Below, piece after piece: positions 14,669 to 22,247 of a stretch of 37,463 nt of DNA. Both the position numbers and the translations under genes were made by a program. The first letter of the stretch is position 1; each line of letters opens with the position of its first letter. Below the pieces are notes generated by a model that worked only from the letters and a program-made list of their open reading frames with translations, did no database searches and was not told where the DNA came from. Source of the stretch: CAKZQX01 sp034435975 (GTDB taxonomy: Bacteria > Chloroflexota > Chloroflexia > Chloroflexales > Chloroflexaceae); contig DAOTWD010000001.1 in assembly GCA_034435975.1 (NCBI GenBank), positions 1 to 37,463 of the forward strand, read 5' to 3'.

Positions 14669-15670
14669 ATGCTTGACATCGCCATGCCCAAAATTGATGT
14701 CGTGCAAGCGGCAGAAAATTATGGGCGTTTTAAGATTGAGCCGCTAGATCCTGGGTATGGGCATACACTTGGTAACGCGCTGCGACGAGTATTGCTCTCT
14801 TCTATACCAGGTTCGGCAATTACCAAGATTAAGATCGACGGGGTTTTTCACGAGTTCTCGACCATTGCCGGGGTGAAAGAGGATGTGACCGAAATCGTGT
14901 TAAATATTAAAGGGGTGCGGTTGCGCTCCTATGCCGAACGTCCTGTCAAGGTGTTACTGTCACGGCGGGGAGCCGGTATTGTACGTGCCGATGATATTGA
15001 TGCGCCAAGTAATGTCGAGCTGGTCAACCCGGAACACTATATCTGTATGATGGACTCGGAGACTGCGACCCTCGAAATTGAAATGACGGTTGAGCGTGGT
15101 CGTGGGTATGTTGCCGCTGATCAGCGTGATGCGTTGCCGATCGGTGAAATTCCGGTCGATGCTATTTTTACGCCCGTACCGCGGGTCAATTACATCGTTG
15201 AGAATACACGGATTGGGCAGGCAACCGATTATGACCGTCTGATCCTGGAAATCTGGACGGACGGGACGGTCAAACCCGGTGATGCGTTAAGCCATGCCGC
15301 CCAAGTGTTGGTACAATATAGTCAGACCATAGCTGATTTCAACCGTGTTGCACCGATTGAACCAGAACTCCCGGCGAAAAGTGGCCTCTCGATCCCGGCC
15401 GATGTGTATGACACGCCGATTGAAGATCTCGATCTATCAACACGCACCTATAATTGCCTGAAGCGAGCCGATATTACCAAAGTCGGGCAGGTCTTGCAAA
15501 TGGATGAAAAGGCTCTGCTCTCGGTGCGTAATTTAGGACAGAAGTCGATGGAGGAAATTCGTGATAAACTGGTCGAACGCGGCTATATTCCTCAGACAAA
15601 TGATGGCAATCTGTCAGCAATTACGCTGAGTACGGTGGTTGAAACCGTGAAACACGATGTACCTGAATAG
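14669..15670 (+). CDS. rpoA: RNA polymerase subunit alpha
   Basis: ATG at 14669 (MLDIAMPKIDVVQAAENYGRF) with AAGGAGG six nt upstream gives 333 aa; an in-frame TTG at 14639 spans the ribosome-binding site and is rejected. The N-terminal dimerisation domain contains FKIEPLDPGYGHTLGNALRRVLLSSIPG split as EPLDPGYGHTLGNALRRVLL and SSIPGSAIT. The C-terminal domain (about 250-320) has LDLSTRTYNCLKRADITKVGQVL and LGQKSMEEIRDKL, contacting UP elements and activators. The tail after residue 315 is not conserved. Confidence 0.97.
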   Translation: MLDIAMPKIDVVQAAENYGRFKIEPLDPGYGHTLGNALRRVLLSSIPGSAITKIKIDGVFHEFSTIAGVKEDVTEIVLNIKGVRLRSYAERPVKVLLSRRGAGIVRADDIDAPSNVELVNPEHYICMMDSETATLEIEMTVERGRGYVAADQRDALPIGEIPVDAIFTPVPRVNYIVENTRIGQATDYDRLILEIWTDGTVKPGDALSHAAQVLVQYSQTIADFNRVAPIEPELPAKSGLSIPADVYDTPIEDLDLSTRTYNCLKRADITKVGQVLQMDEKALLSVRNLGQKSMEEIRDKLVERGYIPQTNDGNLSAITLSTVVETVKHDVPE

Positions 15671-15714
15671 GAATCTGGGGAAATTGAACGTGAGAACAGG
15701 GTTGAGGAAAGGTT

Positions 15715-16065
15715 ATGCGTCACCGAAAAGTCGGGTATAAATTAGGGCGTTCGGCAGAACATCGCAAGGCATTACTCCGGAATTTGATGATATCGTTGAT
15801 TGAGCATCGGCGAGTAACGACAACGCGGGCCAAGGCGAAAGCGGTGCAACCAGAAATTGAGCGATTGCTCTCGCTGGCACGCGAGGATACGCCGCATACA
15901 CGTCGCATGGCGTTATCCAAACTTGCCAGTAAGAAGGCAATGCGCCAGTTATTTACCTTTGCACCACAGGATTATGCGAATCGACCGAGTGGTCAAACAC
16001 GGATTACCAGACTAGGGACACGCCAGGGCGATGGGGCTGAAATGGTCGTAATTGAGTTATTATAA
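15715..16065 (+). CDS. rplQ: 50S ribosomal protein L17
   Basis: The 116-aa L17 starts MRHRKVGYKLGRSAEHRKAL and contains NLMISLIEHRRVTTTRAKAKAVQPEIERLL in the expected order (SLIEHRRVTTTRAKAK is the signature). It ends TRITRLGTRQGDGAEMVVIELL. L17 lies near the peptide-tunnel exit. GAGGAAAGG precedes the ATG. truA starts 14 nt after its stop, the standard alpha-operon end. Confidence 0.98.
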   Translation: MRHRKVGYKLGRSAEHRKALLRNLMISLIEHRRVTTTRAKAKAVQPEIERLLSLAREDTPHTRRMALSKLASKKAMRQLFTFAPQDYANRPSGQTRITRLGTRQGDGAEMVVIELL

Positions 16066-16079
16066 TCTGTTCTTGAGCC

Positions 16080-16856
16080 ATGCGTACGATTGCCATGCGC
16101 CTTGCCTATGATGGTACAGACTTTGTCGGCTCACAGTGGCAAAATACCGGGCGTTCGGTGCAGGGTGAGCTGGAGGGGGCGTGGTTCCAGTTAACGCAAG
16201 AGCAGCGCCGCTTTGTATTCGCTGGACGCACCGATGCCGGGGTGCATGCCCAGGGGCAAATAGCCCATGTGCAAACGGAGACACACCACGCCCTGGCAAC
16301 GATACAGCGTGGCTGCAATGCATGGCTGCCGAGCGATGTTGTTATCCGGGATGTATGGGAAGTAGCTCCAAATTTTCATGCGCGACATAGTGCGATACGA
16401 CGCGAGTATCGTTACCTGATAGCTGACACGCCGGTATTGTTACCGCTCCTGCGTCACTATGTGATGCATGTTGAACAACCGCTTGACGATAGTGCAATCC
16501 AGACTGCACTGGCGTTTCTGCATGGTCGGCATGATTTTGCGGCTTTTACCAGCCAGTCAGCATCGCAGGGATCAACGATCCGGCGGTGTTACGAGGCACG
16601 GTGCCTGCGGGTTGAGGTCTTAGGACAGACCTTACTGGCCATCGATCTGGCAGCCAATGCTTTCTTACAGCATATGGTACGGACAATCGTCGGGACTGTG
16701 GTGTTGGTAGGACGCGGACGCATCCCGCCAGCACAAGTGGAGCGCATCCTGCAAGAACGCGATCGGCGTCAAGCCGGGCCAACGGCAGCAGCACACGGTT
16801 TATGCTTGATGGCGGTTATCTATCCACCGCATATGTTGCCCCCTGGTGCATCGTAA
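16080..16856 (+). CDS. truA: tRNA pseudouridine(38-40) synthase TruA
   Basis: The 258-aa enzyme forms pseudouridine at positions 38-40 of the anticodon arm. The catalytic motif FAGRTDAGVHAQGQ is present with the catalytic Asp at residue 52. YDGTDFVGSQWQ near the N-terminus, FHARHSAIRREYRYLI and the C-terminal ANAFLQHMVRTIVGTVVLVGRG are family motifs. It directly follows rplQ and probably shares its transcript. No clear ribosome-binding site is seen (the start is 14 nt after rplQ), suggesting coupling. Confidence 0.96.
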   Translation: MRTIAMRLAYDGTDFVGSQWQNTGRSVQGELEGAWFQLTQEQRRFVFAGRTDAGVHAQGQIAHVQTETHHALATIQRGCNAWLPSDVVIRDVWEVAPNFHARHSAIRREYRYLIADTPVLLPLLRHYVMHVEQPLDDSAIQTALAFLHGRHDFAAFTSQSASQGSTIRRCYEARCLRVEVLGQTLLAIDLAANAFLQHMVRTIVGTVVLVGRGRIPPAQVERILQERDRRQAGPTAAAHGLCLMAVIYPPHMLPPGAS

Positions 16857-16946
16857 CAACGATATCATCAGTGTAACGCATGGGGCTATCATAAGACGTG
16901 CAACTGACGGGCACGAAGACACGGTCACATCAGGCCGCACAGGGGG

Positions 16947-16981
16947 GTGAGGGGCCTGCGGCTTCTCGCGCAACCCCTCAC
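16947..16981 (+). terminator. Candidate terminator after truA
   Basis: GTGAGGGG (16947-16954) pairs perfectly with CCCCTCAC (16974-16981), loop 19 nt with a possible GCG/CGC inner pairing. It is 90 nt after the truA stop and is followed 19 nt later by a T-rich stretch rather than an immediate T-run. It would close the alpha-operon transcript before the rplM promoter. The rest of the 333-nt truA-rplM gap shows no gene. Confidence 0.4.
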
Positions 16982-17122
16982 ACGTCACACGTAGCGTTCT
17001 TTGCTTTCTTGCGTTGTGATGAGTCCAACCGATCCTTCTATCGCGTATGTCCTGGCGTAAAAAAACGACACGTGAGGAGAACGGCTGAATTCGTTACAGC
17101 ATCTATTACATCAAATGAAGCC

Positions 17123-17151
17123 TTGTCTTACAGGCAAAAGGCTGGTATGAT
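17123..17151 (+). promoter_or_regulatory. Promoter for rplM-rpsI (TTGTCT-N17-TGG-TATGAT)
   Basis: TTGTCT at 17123-17128 (4 of 6) and TATGAT at 17146-17151 (5 of 6) are separated by 17 nt, and the -10 carries a TGG extension. The start point would be near 17158, giving a leader of about 32 nt with GAAGGG six nt before the rplM ATG. Spacing and extended -10 make this one of the better promoters in the window. Confidence 0.65.
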
Positions 17152-17189
17152 ATCAGGCGGTATCTGTCAGTGTAACTGAAGGGTAAAAA

Positions 17190-17645
17190 ATGAAGACCTA
17201 TTCGCAAAAAGCCTCTGAGGTGCAGCGTGAGTGGTACGTGATTGATGCCACTGATCATGTGCTGGGGCGTCTGGCAACCCAGATTGCGACGTTGCTGCGA
17301 GGCAAACACAAACCAACGTATACGCCGTCCATGGATGGAGGCGACTTTGTGATTGTTACCAATGTGGAGAAAATTCGGCTAACCGGACGGAAACCGGATC
17401 AGAAGGTGTACTATCGCCATACGGGATATCCAGGCGGTTTGAAAACTATTCCCTACAAGATGATGCACGTGAAACATCCTGATCGTGTGTTGCGCCTGGC
17501 AGTGAAAGGCATGCTGCCCAAAAACCGGCTTGGGCGTCAATTACTCACCAAACTGCGGATTTACAGCGGGCCACATCATCCTCATCTGGCACAGCAACCG
17601 AAGCCATATGCGGCGCAGCGCCATGTGCCGCGGCGGCGCAAATAG
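17190..17645 (+). CDS. rplM: 50S ribosomal protein L13
   Basis: The 151-aa L13 begins MKTYSQKASEVQREWYVIDA and has HVLGRLATQIATLLRGKHKPTYTP-type sequence (LGRLATQIATLLRGKHKP), the GDFVIVTNVEKIRLTGRK block, and YRHTGYPGGLKT. L13 is an early assembly protein of the 50S subunit. It forms the conserved two-gene unit with rpsI, 12 nt downstream, and has its own promoter. The C-terminus is slightly longer and rich in His, Pro and Arg. Confidence 0.98.
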   Translation: MKTYSQKASEVQREWYVIDATDHVLGRLATQIATLLRGKHKPTYTPSMDGGDFVIVTNVEKIRLTGRKPDQKVYYRHTGYPGGLKTIPYKMMHVKHPDRVLRLAVKGMLPKNRLGRQLLTKLRIYSGPHHPHLAQQPKPYAAQRHVPRRRK

Positions 17646-17657
17646 GAGAACCGGACG

Positions 17658-18056
17658 ATGACTGAAAAGCGTTACTATCAGGGTACCGGGCGCCGTAAAA
17701 CATCCGTAGCGCGTGTGCGCCTGTACCCGGGTGAGGGCGAATTTATTGTCAATGGTAAATCGACCGAGGATTACTTTGGCCCGCGTGAGTTGTTACAACG
17801 CGATATTCGCCGTCCATTGGTATTGACCGATAATAGCACCCGCTTCAACGTGCTGGTGAAAGTCCATGGTGGTGGTATCATTGGACAGGCAGGTGCGGTG
17901 CGTCATGGTGTGGCGCGGGCTTTACTTGACTCGGATACAAACTTGCGTCCCATACTGAAAAAAGCGGGTCTCCTGACCCGTGACGCACGGGCGAAAGAGC
18001 GGAAAAAGGCTGGTCTGAAGCGCGCACGTAAGCGACCACAGTATACCAAACGTTAG
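17658..18056 (+). CDS. rpsI: 30S ribosomal protein S9
   Basis: The 132-aa S9 starts with the hallmark YYQGTGRRKTSVARVRL and ends in the invariant basic tail RKKAGLKRARKRPQYTKR, which reaches the P-site tRNA. GGGIIGQAGAVRHGVARALL is also canonical. AGGAGAA precedes the ATG by 8 nt. A strong GC-rich hairpin about 40 nt after the stop probably ends the rplM-rpsI transcript. Confidence 0.98.
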   Translation: MTEKRYYQGTGRRKTSVARVRLYPGEGEFIVNGKSTEDYFGPRELLQRDIRRPLVLTDNSTRFNVLVKVHGGGIIGQAGAVRHGVARALLDSDTNLRPILKKAGLLTRDARAKERKKAGLKRARKRPQYTKR

Positions 18057-18096
18057 GTACGACCTTACTCCAACAGGATACTCTGGCCGTAATGCA

Positions 18097-18144
18097 GGGC
18101 GTCTCTGTCGATACTACCAGGGATGAACGTATTGAGAGACGCCC
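18097..18144 (+). terminator. Candidate terminator of rplM-rpsI
   Basis: GGGCGTCTCT (18097-18106) and AGAGACGCCC (18135-18144) form a perfect 10-bp stem around a 28-nt loop, 40 nt after the rpsI stop. The following CTTCTGTTCC is only moderately T-rich, so efficiency is uncertain. It lies just upstream of the rsmD promoter, consistent with a transcription-unit boundary. Confidence 0.45.
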
Positions 18145-18184
18145 CTTCTGTTCCAAGTTCGTGTCGACCTGTACCAGGGACACG

Positions 18185-18213
18185 TTGAACGTTAGTGGTA
18201 GCCATGCTACAAT
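18185..18213 (+). promoter_or_regulatory. Promoter for rsmD-coaD (TTGAAC-N17-TACAAT)
   Basis: TTGAAC (18185-18190) and TACAAT (18208-18213) are separated by exactly 17 nt, and TGC precedes the -10 as an extended element. The transcript would begin near 18220, about 57 nt before rsmD. Confidence 0.6.
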
Positions 18214-18276
18214 AAGCACCACTTTAGAGAATAGCAGCACGGCTGTGAGAGCCAGGCATACCAGGTTTGGTAGATC

Positions 18277-18849
18277 ATGCGTGTGATTACAGGTACAGCG
18301 AAAGGGCATCGGCTGAAAGCACCACGGGGAAGTACCACACGCCCGATGCTTGATCGTGTCAAGGAGTCACTGTTTTCAACCCTGACAAGTCACTATACAC
18401 TGTCTGGTCGTATTCTCGATCTCTACGCCGGCACTGGCTCACTCGGCATTGAATGCCTATCGCGAGGGGCCACCGGTGCCGATTTCGTTGAACAGAATGC
18501 CCATGTCTGTCATATCATCCGCGAAAATTTGACTCATACCGGCTTTCGTAATCAAGGACACGTACATTGTATGCCAGTCGCACGGTATCTCCAGCACTGT
18601 GCCAGCACTGCTCGTTATGATTTCATTTTTATGGATCCACCGTATGCTGACCCGGCCATTGAGCAAATAATCCGTACGATTACAACCATAGGCATCGATA
18701 CAGACCGGGGGGTCTTAATTGTTGGGCATTCGCCACGGGTTGTTCTGGCTGATGCTTATGGCGAATGGCAACGCATCAGGTTCCGTCGTGTTGGTGACTC
18801 GTGTTTCTCAATCTATGAGCATACGGACGGCATAAGGAGTACCGTGTGA
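18277..18849 (+). CDS. rsmD: 16S rRNA (guanine(966)-N2)-methyltransferase RsmD
   Basis: The 190-aa Rossmann methyltransferase begins MRVITGTAKGHRLKAPRG, the typical RsmD N-terminus, with RPMLDRVKESLFSTL following. The SAM site DLYAGTGSLGIECLSRGA (about residues 48-65) and the catalytic DPPY at 120-123 are present. It methylates G966 of 16S rRNA (E. coli numbering). The stop overlaps the coaD start by four bases, and rsmD-coaD pairing is widespread among bacteria, supporting the call. Confidence 0.94.
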   Translation: MRVITGTAKGHRLKAPRGSTTRPMLDRVKESLFSTLTSHYTLSGRILDLYAGTGSLGIECLSRGATGADFVEQNAHVCHIIRENLTHTGFRNQGHVHCMPVARYLQHCASTARYDFIFMDPPYADPAIEQIIRTITTIGIDTDRGVLIVGHSPRVVLADAYGEWQRIRFRRVGDSCFSIYEHTDGIRSTV

Positions 18850-19331
18850 CAATTGCGCTCTATCCAGGCAGTTTTGATCCCGTGACGAATGGTCATCTTG
18901 ATACTGCCATTCGTGCGGCACGTCTCTTTGATACAGTTGTCATGGCCGTGTTTGATCGACCGAATAAAAACTTACTCTTCTCCACTGCCGAGCGCGTCGA
19001 GTTGCTCCAGGAGGCGACACGCGAACTGCCACGCATTCGGGTGACAACCTATAATACATTGACCGTTCACTATGCACGGCAAATAGGAGCCAGAGTGATA
19101 GTCCGTGGGTTACGGGTAGCCAGTGATTTTGAACACGAATTTCAGATGGCACAGGTCAATCAGACCATGGATGCGGATATTGATGTGGTTGTTTTCATGG
19201 CTAGTCGTAAGTATACATTCCTCAGTTCCACAACCGTGCGTGAGATTGCAAGCCTGGGTGGCGACGTGAGCGGGTTTGTTCCGCCGCATATTGTGCAGGC
19301 GCTGAAGCGTAAATTTACCTATAAGGAATGA
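18846..19331 (+). CDS. coaD: Phosphopantetheine adenylyltransferase
   Basis: The 161-aa enzyme catalyses the penultimate step of CoA synthesis, 4'-phosphopantetheine + ATP to dephospho-CoA. It starts at GTG (18846), overlapping the rsmD stop as GTGA. The N-terminal IALYPGSFDPVTNGHLD holds the (T/H)xGH nucleotide-binding motif at residues 14-17. VIVRGLRVASDFEHEFQMA, and the C-terminal FLSSTTVREIASLGGDVSGF, are signatures. Its product feeds the acyl-carrier chemistry of fabH and fabD nearby. Confidence 0.97.
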   Translation: MTIALYPGSFDPVTNGHLDTAIRAARLFDTVVMAVFDRPNKNLLFSTAERVELLQEATRELPRIRVTTYNTLTVHYARQIGARVIVRGLRVASDFEHEFQMAQVNQTMDADIDVVVFMASRKYTFLSSTTVREIASLGGDVSGFVPPHIVQALKRKFTYKE

Positions 19332-19405
19332 GGAAGCAAGACCTGACGATAGCTACGCAAACGACAGTGAGTTGGCACCGGAAGCATGACGGGCATCAGC
19401 GCACG

Positions 19406-19417
19406 AAGGAGGTGATC
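19406..19417 (+). promoter_or_regulatory. Full-length Shine-Dalgarno sequence deciding a non-ATG start
   Basis: AAGGAGGTGATC is complementary over 12 nt to the usual 3' end of bacterial 16S rRNA, the longest match in this window. GGAGG ends at 19412, 6 nt before ATC at 19419. The nearest conventional start in frame, TTG at 19440, is 27 nt away. Confidence 0.6.
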
Positions 19418-19418
19418 A

Positions 19419-19829
19419 ATCATCGAGGAGTTAGATGACTTGATCGACGAACTGGAAGAGCGACTGGCAGAAGGGCGTCGTGTACCATTTAGTGGTCGGT
19501 TGATGATCGATGAAGAACGGATGCTCGATATTATTGATCGCATGCGTGTTGCGTTTCCAGAGGAACTGAAACACGCACGGCGTATTATTCAGGAGCGTGA
19601 TCGCCTGCTGGCAGAGGCCCAGGCACGAGTGCAACAGGTGTTAGAAGAGCAAGGGTTACTGGCGGCAGTAGAACAGGAACGACAACAGTTGTTACAACAG
19701 GTTGAACAGGAGGCCATTCAAGTACGGGCGGGAGCTGATGAATATGCCCGTCAGGTTCTTGAAGATCTCCACCAACGACTGGAGCAAGCGCTGGCGCATG
19801 TGCGGAATGGCCTGTCTGCATTGTCGTAA
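19419..19829 (+). CDS. Coiled-coil protein of unknown function, probable ATC start
   Basis: The product, about 136 aa, is a cytoplasmic protein without signal peptide. After an acidic start (IEELDDLIDELEERLAEG) comes VPFSGRLMIDEERMLDIIDRMR, then a long Gln/Glu/Arg-rich coiled coil (about residues 50-130) reminiscent of ATP-synthase subunit b or DivIVA-like proteins; I cannot assign a family. An in-frame TGA lies at 19413-19415, and between it and TTG 19440 there is no ATG or GTG. The Shine-Dalgarno position favours ATC at 19419 or 19422. The alternative is a 129-aa form from TTG 19440. It sits between coaD and yceD. Confidence 0.75.
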   Translation: MIEELDDLIDELEERLAEGRRVPFSGRLMIDEERMLDIIDRMRVAFPEELKHARRIIQERDRLLAEAQARVQQVLEEQGLLAAVEQERQQLLQQVEQEAIQVRAGADEYARQVLEDLHQRLEQALAHVRNGLSALS

Positions 19830-20135
19830 CTGGCGCAGAGATACAACCCACTGGCCGAACGTGCCGGTGCGTTCCTGCTCGCGCCATATACCCGTTCCTG
19901 GTCTATTCGGTCAACGGTAGTAATTCAAAATGGGGAATTGTATCTCACCTCTGGGAGAACGAACGTTGTGATGGATAACACCCCCCAGGGGATAAAAACC
20001 TGCATCAGGGGCGGGTATACACTCCAACCGTGGCATGTTGATAGACACTGTGCCACCAGATTGCCCCACCAATCGGCATGAGTACCCAGGCGACCCCAGG
20101 GGTAAACAGATACGTGGGAACCGGGAGTTGCACGC
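19830..20135 (+). other. Intergenic sequence without recognised gene
   Basis: No convincing coding frame is seen in either strand of this spacer after the coiled-coil gene. It holds small inverted repeats (AATTC/GAATT, ACCCC-A-GGGGT) but no T-rich terminator. A - strand frame running to 20370 crosses the yceD promoter and lacks support. Confidence 0.5.
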
Positions 20136-20165
20136 TTGACAGGGTATTCAGGCTAGATTTATAAT
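20136..20165 (+). promoter_or_regulatory. Perfect-consensus promoter for yceD-rpmF
   Basis: TTGACA at 20136-20141 and TATAAT at 20160-20165 both match the sigma-70 consensus perfectly, with an 18-nt spacer. The start point would be near 20172. It is the strongest promoter in the window by sequence. Confidence 0.75.
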
Positions 20166-20172
20166 GCTCACC

Positions 20173-20206
20173 CTGTAACCAGGCAACCCTATGCTGCCTG
20201 GTACAG
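20173..20206 (+). promoter_or_regulatory. 5' stem-loop of the yceD-rpmF leader
   Basis: CTGT-A-ACCAGGCA (20173-20185) pairs with TGCCTGGTACAG (20195-20206): 12 bp with one bulged A and a 9-nt loop. It begins within a base or two of the predicted transcript start and ends 18 nt before the yceD ATG. Possible roles are 5'-end protection or control by a ribosomal protein such as L32. Pairing is seen; the role is inferred. Confidence 0.55.
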
Positions 20207-20224
20207 TATGTACACATAAAAGTT

Positions 20225-20794
20225 ATGACAAACCTTAAGTTCAATGTTGCACAGTTATTGCGCGACGCTGTGGGGGCACGCCGCGACCACACGTTTAGCA
20301 CCGAACAAGTCAGGTTGGATGAGACCCTCGTCCTCCGTGATATTGTGGGAGATGTGCGGTTTACCCGCACAACGACAGGGGTATTTGCCCAGATACGTGC
20401 CCAGGGTCTGGTACGGATGATCTGTGTACGTTCACTCGAAGAGTTTGATCAGCACATTGAACTCGATATTGGCGAAGAAATCCATTCGGTGATTGATGTG
20501 ATCACTGGGACACCTGTATCAAAACCCTCTGACGATGATTGCTTTTTTCTGAACGAGCTTCATCTCGCTGATATTGGTGCAATTATACGTGAATATACAC
20601 TCCTGCAATTGCCGCTCAATCCTGTGTGTGAAGCGTATCGCGATACGCCAATATGCTATACTGTCCAATCAGAGGACATACAAGAACCAACGGATGCGGA
20701 AGAGCCCGTGGATGAACGGCTTGAAGTGCTTAAGGTCTGGTTAGAACGTCACAATCCACAAGCAGGAATTATAGATACAGACACGGAAATATAG
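20225..20794 (+). CDS. yceD: YceD/DUF177 family protein
   Basis: The 189-aa protein has the DUF177 layout: N-terminal MTNLKFNVAQLLRDAVGARR, a middle strand-rich part with VRFTRTTTGVFAQIRAQGLVRMICVRSLEEF (GDVRFTRTTTGVFAQI and CVRSLEEFDQHIELDIGEE), and LNELHLADIGAIIREYTLLQLPLNPVC-type sequence (IIREYTLLQLPLNPVC). The family is nearly always encoded just before rpmF and has been linked to 23S rRNA accumulation in plants and bacteria. Here rpmF follows after 27 nt, supporting the call. The acidic tail is species-specific. Confidence 0.88.
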   Translation: MTNLKFNVAQLLRDAVGARRDHTFSTEQVRLDETLVLRDIVGDVRFTRTTTGVFAQIRAQGLVRMICVRSLEEFDQHIELDIGEEIHSVIDVITGTPVSKPSDDDCFFLNELHLADIGAIIREYTLLQLPLNPVCEAYRDTPICYTVQSEDIQEPTDAEEPVDERLEVLKVWLERHNPQAGIIDTDTEI

Positions 20795-20821
20795 TATAGA
20801 AATGAGGATTTCTCGTTTATT

Positions 20822-21007
20822 ATGGGTGCAGTACCAAAACATAAAGTTTCGCGCCACCAACGTGGTAATCGTCGGCGCCATCAACGATTGCAAGCCCCGA
20901 CATTAGTCATCTGCCCAACATGTGGTGCCTGGATGCAGGCCCATCGTGTCTGTAAGGCCTGTGGGTCATACAAAGGTCGGCAGGTCATTCGGTCGAAGGC
21001 AGAATGA
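20822..21007 (+). CDS. rpmF: 50S ribosomal protein L32, zinc type
   Basis: The 61-aa protein begins MGAVPKHKVSRHQRGNRRRH, matching the L32 MAVPKxKxSxxRRxxRRxH pattern. It carries CPTC (about residues 37-40) and CKAC (50-53), the zinc ribbon. The end SYKGRQVIRSKAE is normal. L32 is a large-subunit protein that binds close to L22 and the E-site region. ATGAGG precedes the start at a modest distance. A bipartite hairpin follows the stop. Confidence 0.95.
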   Translation: MGAVPKHKVSRHQRGNRRRHQRLQAPTLVICPTCGAWMQAHRVCKACGSYKGRQVIRSKAE

Positions 21008-21039
21008 TTGCAGTAATGGTCATCCATGTGGTCGAATAG

Positions 21040-21084
21040 AGAAGGGTTATCGGCAGACACTGGTGTCTTGCTTTTAACCCTTCT
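21040..21084 (+). terminator. Bipartite hairpin between rpmF and fabH
   Basis: AGAAGGGTTA (21040-21049) pairs perfectly with TAACCCTTCT (21075-21084). Inside, AGACAC and GTGTCT form a second self-complementary stem, so the whole element folds into one long interrupted hairpin. The 3' side is followed by ATTATG rather than a T-run. It could end the yceD-rpmF transcript or act as an attenuator before fabH. Confidence 0.5.
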
Positions 21085-21112
21085 ATTATGCAAGCCATGA
21101 TCAGGAGAGAGT

Positions 21113-22132
21113 ATGGGGTGCTATGCGGCAATTACTGGTTGGGGAATGGCAGTTCCTCAGCGTGTTGTGACGAACAATGATCTGGCGGCGATTATGGATA
21201 CGTCGGACGAGTGGATTCGGACTCGGACAGGTATTGTTGAGCGACGCGTCGTCAGTGATGGGGAATGTACCTCAACGCTGGCCGTGCAGGCTGGTCATCA
21301 GGCACTTGCATGTGCCCGTATTGCTCCTGAACAGATTGATCTGGTGATTCTGGCAACGTGTACGCCTGATCGCATCTTCCCGGCCACCGCATCACGGGTA
21401 CAGGCAGAACTGAACATCCCCAATGCAGGTGCGTTTGACTTGAATGCTGCTTGTAGTGGCTTTGTCTATGGGCTCAGTGTTGCTACCAGTATGATCCGGA
21501 GTGGTGCCAGCCAGTCTGTGCTGTTGATCGGGGTTGATATTTTCACCCATTTGCTGAACTGGAATGACCGCAACACCAGTGTCCTTTTTGGTGATGGAGC
21601 CGGGGCAGTGGTGCTGCAGCAGTGTGAACAACCTCGCGGACTACTGGTCGGTAAACTTGGTTCATGGGGCCAGGGTGAGCAACTGATGGTGGCGAAAGCC
21701 GGTGGTACTTGCCAGCCTTTAACCCCGGAATTGATCGAGCAGGGGCAACATTTTGTCTCTATGAATGGCCGTGAAATCTACAAACATGCGATACGTGAGA
21801 TGAGTGAATCGGCACTGTATGTCATTCGCGCATCTGGCCTGACTATTGCCGATATTAATCTTGTTATTCCTCACCAGGCCAACCTGCGCATTATTGAGGG
21901 CATGGCCAGACGATTGGGGATTCCGCTTGACCGGGTGGTTGTAAATCTGGATCGCTATGGCAATACCTCTGCCGCCTCAGTACCGATTGCCCTCTATGAA
22001 GCCGCTGAACAGGGCCGGCTACACACCGATGACTATGTTTTGTTAACGGCTTTTGGCGGTGGATTAACCTGGGCCTCGGCGATAGTTCGTTGGGGACAGT
22101 TGTCTGAGACAGAGCCATTCGCATACGAATGA
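21113..22132 (+). CDS. fabH: 3-oxoacyl-[ACP] synthase III
   Basis: The 339-aa ketosynthase condenses acetyl-CoA (or a branched primer) with malonyl-ACP to start fatty-acid synthesis. The catalytic triad is intact: Cys114 in DLNAACSGFVYGL, His254 in IPHQANLRI, and Asn284 in NLDRYGNTSAAS. The N-terminus has ITGWGMAVPQRVVTNNDLA and TSDEWIRTRTGI. GGAGAGAG precedes the ATG. The common neighbour plsX, normally between rpmF and fabH, is missing. The substrate range of the primer cannot be read from the sequence. Confidence 0.96.
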   Translation: MGCYAAITGWGMAVPQRVVTNNDLAAIMDTSDEWIRTRTGIVERRVVSDGECTSTLAVQAGHQALACARIAPEQIDLVILATCTPDRIFPATASRVQAELNIPNAGAFDLNAACSGFVYGLSVATSMIRSGASQSVLLIGVDIFTHLLNWNDRNTSVLFGDGAGAVVLQQCEQPRGLLVGKLGSWGQGEQLMVAKAGGTCQPLTPELIEQGQHFVSMNGREIYKHAIREMSESALYVIRASGLTIADINLVIPHQANLRIIEGMARRLGIPLDRVVVNLDRYGNTSAASVPIALYEAAEQGRLHTDDYVLLTAFGGGLTWASAIVRWGQLSETEPFAYE

Positions 22133-22147
22133 GTCCCCCATGGGTAC

Positions 22148-22156
22148 TGGTATACT
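22148..22156 (+). promoter_or_regulatory. Extended -10 upstream of fabD
   Basis: TGG-TATACT at 22148-22156 is a good extended -10 element with no recognisable -35 at 17 nt. Transcription from near 22163 would give a leader of about 85 nt before the GTG start of fabD. Confidence 0.35.
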
Positions 22157-22247
22157 GAGAGAATAGAACCTTATGTTAGCGCTCGATCTAATCTAATCTG
22201 AAACTCCTCCTTGCCTGTTGGCCATGATAAGGTATTCGAGCTAGAAA

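Noticed and set aside
20005..20370. - strand frame upstream of yceD
   Set aside because: It crosses the consensus promoter and the yceD N-terminus and has no start signal.
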